NCBI GenBank assembly: GCA_017883345.1
Contig: JADGNT010000016.1
Span: 1-16,327, forward strand
DNA length: 16,327 nt
Reading direction: 5' to 3'
Source of the DNA: Candidatus Solibacter sp.
GTDB taxonomy: Bacteria > Acidobacteriota > Terriglobia > Bryobacterales > Bryobacteraceae
The notes under the pieces are model-generated. The model had not been told where the DNA came from. It did no database searches and was given only the letters and a program-made list of their open reading frames with translations. Below, piece after piece: positions 13,596 through 16,327 of this stretch. Each line of letters starts with the position of its first letter. The stretch's first letter is position 1. The translations under genes and the position numbers were made by a program.

Positions 13596-13707
13596 TGTGG
13601 CGCAGGCACTCCTGCCTGCCGCGTCGGCACTCATGCCGACGCTTGCCAGGCCGCGAACACGTGTCGAGACGAGTCTCGACACGGCAGGCAGGAGTGCCTG
13701 CGCCACA
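13596..13707. repeat. 112-bp nested palindrome between fadN and fadA
   Basis: Perfect 26-bp outer arms (13596-13621 and 13682-13707) enclose two perfect hairpins: 13621-13642 (GCGTCGGCA, loop CTCA) and 13661-13682 (GTGTCGAGAC, loop GA). Each outer arm is itself a hairpin, GCAGGCA-N4-TGCCTGC, at 13602-13619 and 13684-13701. The element can therefore fold as one three-way junction or as four small hairpins in a row. It fills the intercistronic gap between about 10 nt after the fadN stop and the fadA ribosome site. It could set a processing or stability boundary in the operon mRNA. Confidence 0.85.
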
Positions 13708-13717
13708 ACTGCATACT

Positions 13718-16147
13718 TTAATTCCTAAGCGGCTTCCCGCTCTTCAAGGTGAAGGCGATCCGCTCCTGGGTTTTCTTTTCGCCGCAAAGCGAGAGGAACG
13801 CTTCCCGCTCCAGATCCAGCAGATACTGCTCGCTTACCAGGGTGCCGGGCGTGACGGGCCCGCCGCACAGAACGTACGCCACCCAATTGGCTACCTTGGC
13901 GTCGTGGTCGCTGATGAACTCGCCCTGGCGCATCACGTGGACCCCAAGTTTGAGGGAGGCCAGCATGTTCTCCCCCGGCGCCGGAATATCGCTGCGCGGC
14001 ACCGGGGCGGAGTAACCGCTCGCCGCCAATTCGCGTGCCGACTGCTTGGCGTCGTTCAGCAGACGCTCGCGATTCATGGTGATGCGGTCGGCAGGCAGCA
14101 GCATGCCGATGTGGCGCGCCTCTACGGCCGAGGTGGATACCTTGGCCATGGCGATGGTTTCGAAGGTCCGCCGCAACGCTCCTAGCAATTCCGGCGACTC
14201 ATTGCGGGCGACGCCGTGAACCGCGGCCACCACATCCAGCGCGCGCAGCAGCATTTCCTTGCAGCCGCCTCCGGCGGGCACCACGCCGACGCCGGTCTCC
14301 ACCAGTCCCATGTACAACTCCGCGTGGGCCTGGCGCCGGGCGCCGTGAATCGCGATCTCCGCCCCGCCGCCCAGGCAGAAGGAGTACGGCGCCACCACCA
14401 CGGGACGCGGGCAGAACTTGATCGCCGCCGTCATGCGCTGGAATGCCCGCACGGCGAAATCGACGTCGTCCCACTCCTCTTCCTGGGCGCTCAACAGCAG
14501 TTGCATCAGGTTGGCGCCGACGGAGAAGTGCTCGGCGTCGCCAGAGATCACGAATGCCTCGAAATCCCGCACGGCGCTGCTCTGTGGCGCGAATGTTTCG
14601 GTCACCAGCCGTATGATGTCTTCGCCCACGGCATTTTTCTTCGAGTGCAGTTCCAGGCAGGCCACGCCGTCGCCCAGATCGACTAGAGACGCGCCCGGGT
14701 TGTGCCGCACCACACCGTTCGCCGCACGGAACTTGGCGATGCGCCCGATACCCTCGGCCTCGGTGACCGGCCGGTACGCCCCGCTGTTCACATCGAAACA
14801 CTCGCGGCCGTGGGCGCGGTACCAGCTCTCGGCTCCCGCGACTGCCAGTCGTTCGACAATCGGACTCACCGGTTCGCCAGCCGCCCGCATGCGCTGCACG
14901 GTGGTGTCCACGCCGGCCGCATCCCAGAGCTGGAACGGCCCCATTTCCCAGTTGAACCCGGCCCGCATGGCGCGGTCCACGCTCGACGCATCGTCGGCGA
15001 TCTCGGGCAAACAATCCGCCGCGTAGTTCCACAGGGCGCTCAACAGCCGCCAGTGGAAACGCGCCGCTTTATCCTTGCGCGCATCGCCGGCCAGCAGTTG
15101 GGCCAGGCGTTCGGGCAGCTTCTCGGCATTCTTCGCCATTTCGAGCGACGGGATCTTGGGCCGGATCGCCGGAACGTATTCGAGCGTCTTCCAATCCAGC
15201 ACCAGCCGGAGCTCCTTGCCCTCGGCGTCCTTCTCTTTCTTGTAGAAACCCTGTTTGGTCTTATCTCCCAGCCAGCGGCGCTCCAGCAACTCAGCGACGA
15301 ACGGCGGCATCGCGCCCGACCCCTCGAAGTTGGCGGCCACGTGCGCCAGCACATCGATGCCCACCATATCCGCCAGCCGGAACGTCCCCGTGCGCGGCCA
15401 GCCGATCGCGCTTCCGGTCAGGGCATCCACCTCTTCGATGGTCAGGTCCTGCTCCTGCATCAGGCGTACCGATTCCAACATGATGAAGACGCCGATCCGG
15501 TTGGCGATGAAGTTGGGCGTATCGCGGGCGAACACGACTTCCTTGCCCAGCAACACGTCGGCGAAGTGCGCGATGGCGGCGATTGCCGCCGGGTCCGCCT
15601 CCGGCGTGGGAATGATCTCCACCAGCCTCATATAGCGCGGCGGATTGAAAAAGTGAGTTCCAAACCAACGGCGCCGCACCGGCTCCGGCAGTTTGGCCGC
15701 AATCGACGCCACCGGCAGGCCGCTGGTATTGGTAGTCAGAATCGCGTCCCGCTTTAAGTGCGGCACGACTCTTTCCAGCAGGGCCTGCTTGATCGCCAGG
15801 TTCTCCGTGACCGCCTCGATCACCCAGTCGCAATCCGCCAGCAACGCCAGATCGTCATCGAAATTGCCCACGGACACGTGTGCCGCATACGCGGGGTCGT
15901 AAAACGCCGCCGGTTTGCTCTTCTTGAGGGCATCCAGTGCCTGCGACGCGATCGCGCTGCGCGCGCCTCCCGGTGCGGGGATATCCAACAGAACCACCGG
16001 CAACCCGGCGTTGGCCAGGTGCGCCGCGATCCGCGATCCCATGGTCCCCGCCCCCAGCACCGCCGCTTTGCGGATGACCGCGGCGGGCGCGTGGTCTGGC
16101 GAAGATACTCCGGCCGCGACCGGTTTGACATCTGCTTCAACGCTCAT
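13718..16147 (-). CDS. fadN: 3-Hydroxyacyl-CoA dehydrogenase/enoyl-CoA hydratase FadN
   Basis: An 809-residue bifunctional enzyme with the dehydrogenase first and hydratase last, the FadN order and the reverse of E. coli FadB. The NAD-binding domain is at 27-205, with GAGTMG (32-37), NTSGL (140-144), catalytic His165 in [10 protein letters not shown] and Glu177 in LVEII. The dehydrogenase C-terminal domain follows, with [11 protein letters not shown] and [21 protein letters not shown] sequence to about 480. The hydratase part (about 485-700) has HFSVGANL (540-547), Glu597 in [10 protein letters not shown] and Glu617 in [15 protein letters not shown], so both hydratase glutamates are kept. It hydrates 2-enoyl-CoA and oxidises the 3-hydroxyacyl-CoA. 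GAGGAG lies 8 nt before the ATG and sits inside the last codons of the regulator gene, 5 nt apart. Confidence 0.94.
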   Translation of the reverse strand: MSVEADVKPVAAGVSSPDHAPAAVIRKAAVLGAGTMGSRIAAHLANAGLPVVLLDIPAPGGARSAIASQALDALKKSKPAAFYDPAYAAHVSVGNFDDDLALLADCDWVIEAVTENLAIKQALLERVVPHLKRDAILTTNTSGLPVASIAAKLPEPVRRRWFGTHFFNPPRYMRLVEIIPTPEADPAAIAAIAHFADVLLGKEVVFARDTPNFIANRIGVFIMLESVRLMQEQDLTIEEVDALTGSAIGWPRTGTFRLADMVGIDVLAHVAANFEGSGAMPPFVAELLERRWLGDKTKQGFYKKEKDAEGKELRLVLDWKTLEYVPAIRPKIPSLEMAKNAEKLPERLAQLLAGDARKDKAARFHWRLLSALWNYAADCLPEIADDASSVDRAMRAGFNWEMGPFQLWDAAGVDTTVQRMRAAGEPVSPIVERLAVAGAESWYRAHGRECFDVNSGAYRPVTEAEGIGRIAKFRAANGVVRHNPGASLVDLGDGVACLELHSKKNAVGEDIIRLVTETFAPQSSAVRDFEAFVISGDAEHFSVGANLMQLLLSAQEEEWDDVDFAVRAFQRMTAAIKFCPRPVVVAPYSFCLGGGAEIAIHGARRQAHAELYMGLVETGVGVVPAGGGCKEMLLRALDVVAAVHGVARNESPELLGALRRTFETIAMAKVSTSAVEARHIGMLLPADRITMNRERLLNDAKQSARELAASGYSAPVPRSDIPAPGENMLASLKLGVHVMRQGEFISDHDAKVANWVAYVLCGGPVTPGTLVSEQYLLDLEREAFLSLCGEKKTQERIAFTLKSGKPLRN

Positions 16148-16152
16148 GCGAA

Positions 16153-16327
16153 TTACTCCTCTTTGGAAACTATGCGCAACTTGCTACTCCGCTTCCTGGC
16201 CCCCAGCCCCTGCGTCAAAGTACGCGCAAACTGACTGGCAATCTCTTCCGGGGACAGGGCGCCATCGGGTTCATACCACATGCAGATCCAGTTCAACGCT
16301 CCCGCGATGGAAAACGCGGCGATTTTG
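16153..16327 (-). CDS. TetR-family regulator, 3' end only
   Basis: The last 57 residues of a gene that runs off the window edge. They read KIAAFSIAGALNWICMWYEP, then DGALSPEEIASQFARTLTQG, LG and a basic tail ending SKEE. The segment ALNWICMWYEPDGALSPEEIASQF matches the C-terminal end of TetR repressors of the fatty-acid or steroid type (FadR/KstR2-like), where W-Y-x-P-D-G precedes a helix that begins LSPEEIA. Its TAA is 5 nt from the fadN ATG and the GAGGAG ribosome site overlaps its last codons, so it is first or early in the fad operon. An acyl-CoA-responsive repressor is likely by analogy. The DNA-binding domain is outside the window. Confidence 0.85.
   Translation of the reverse strand, partial: KIAAFSIAGALNWICMWYEPDGALSPEEIASQFARTLTQGLGARKRSSKLRIVSKEE

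Noticed and set aside
14702..15757. 351-codon plus-strand open frame opposite fadN
   Set aside because: Antisense shadow of a conserved two-domain enzyme; Arg/His-rich translation with no motifs.

Overview
The window is GC-rich (by eye about 60-65%), densely coded and free of rRNA, tRNA, CRISPR and transposase genes. Three things suggest a soil-type Acidobacteriota, perhaps Solibacter/Bryobacter-like: the gene families, including a tryptophan-rich small protein type I associate with that phylum; the many palindromic intergenic repeats; and the mix of beta-oxidation, PHA-granule and mevalonate genes. This assignment is inference from memory, not a database result.

Layout. (1) 1-2484 is a polyhydroxyalkanoate (PHA) granule module. 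A repeat-built phasin-like protein and an alpha/beta hydrolase lie on the minus strand, divergent from the PHA regulator phaR on the plus strand. The 124-bp divergent gap holds a strong sigma70-like promoter for the phasin, with a perfect palindrome containing CTGC-N3-GCAG at its predicted start site. That matches the PhaR operator consensus as I recall it from other bacteria. No PHA synthase is present in the window. (2) 2569-4143 is an ABC1/UbiB-family atypical kinase. (3) 4271-5809 is an HMG-CoA reductase with an extra N-terminal domain, read towards the kinase. (4) 6035-6754 is an outer-membrane beta-barrel-like protein, divergent from the reductase across an AT-rich gap packed with symmetric sites. 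(5) 6762-9235 is a translationally coupled pair on the minus strand: a secreted START/SRPBCC-like protein followed by a cholesterol-oxidase-like GMC flavoprotein. (6) 9359-9787 is a small hypothetical gene. (7) 9993-10555 is an AbrB/RelE-type toxin-antitoxin operon with its own promoter and a likely operator. (8) 10579-16327 is a fatty-acid beta-oxidation operon on the minus strand: a TetR-family regulator (3' end only), then fadN, fadA and fadE. The order matches the fadN-fadA-fadE operon of Bacillus subtilis.

How the parts relate. FadE, FadN and FadA together make a complete beta-oxidation spiral delivering acetyl-CoA, probably under the adjacent TetR repressor. Acetyl-CoA is also the entry point for PHA storage and, through HMG-CoA, for the mevalonate pathway. 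The window is therefore rich in acetyl-CoA-linked metabolism, although its modules look separately regulated.

The most distinctive structural feature is a family of intergenic hairpin modules, mostly with 7-10-bp arms and exactly 4-nt loops. They occur singly or nested and often abut stop codons. The largest is a 112-bp element between fadN and fadA with perfect 26-bp outer arms enclosing two further hairpins.
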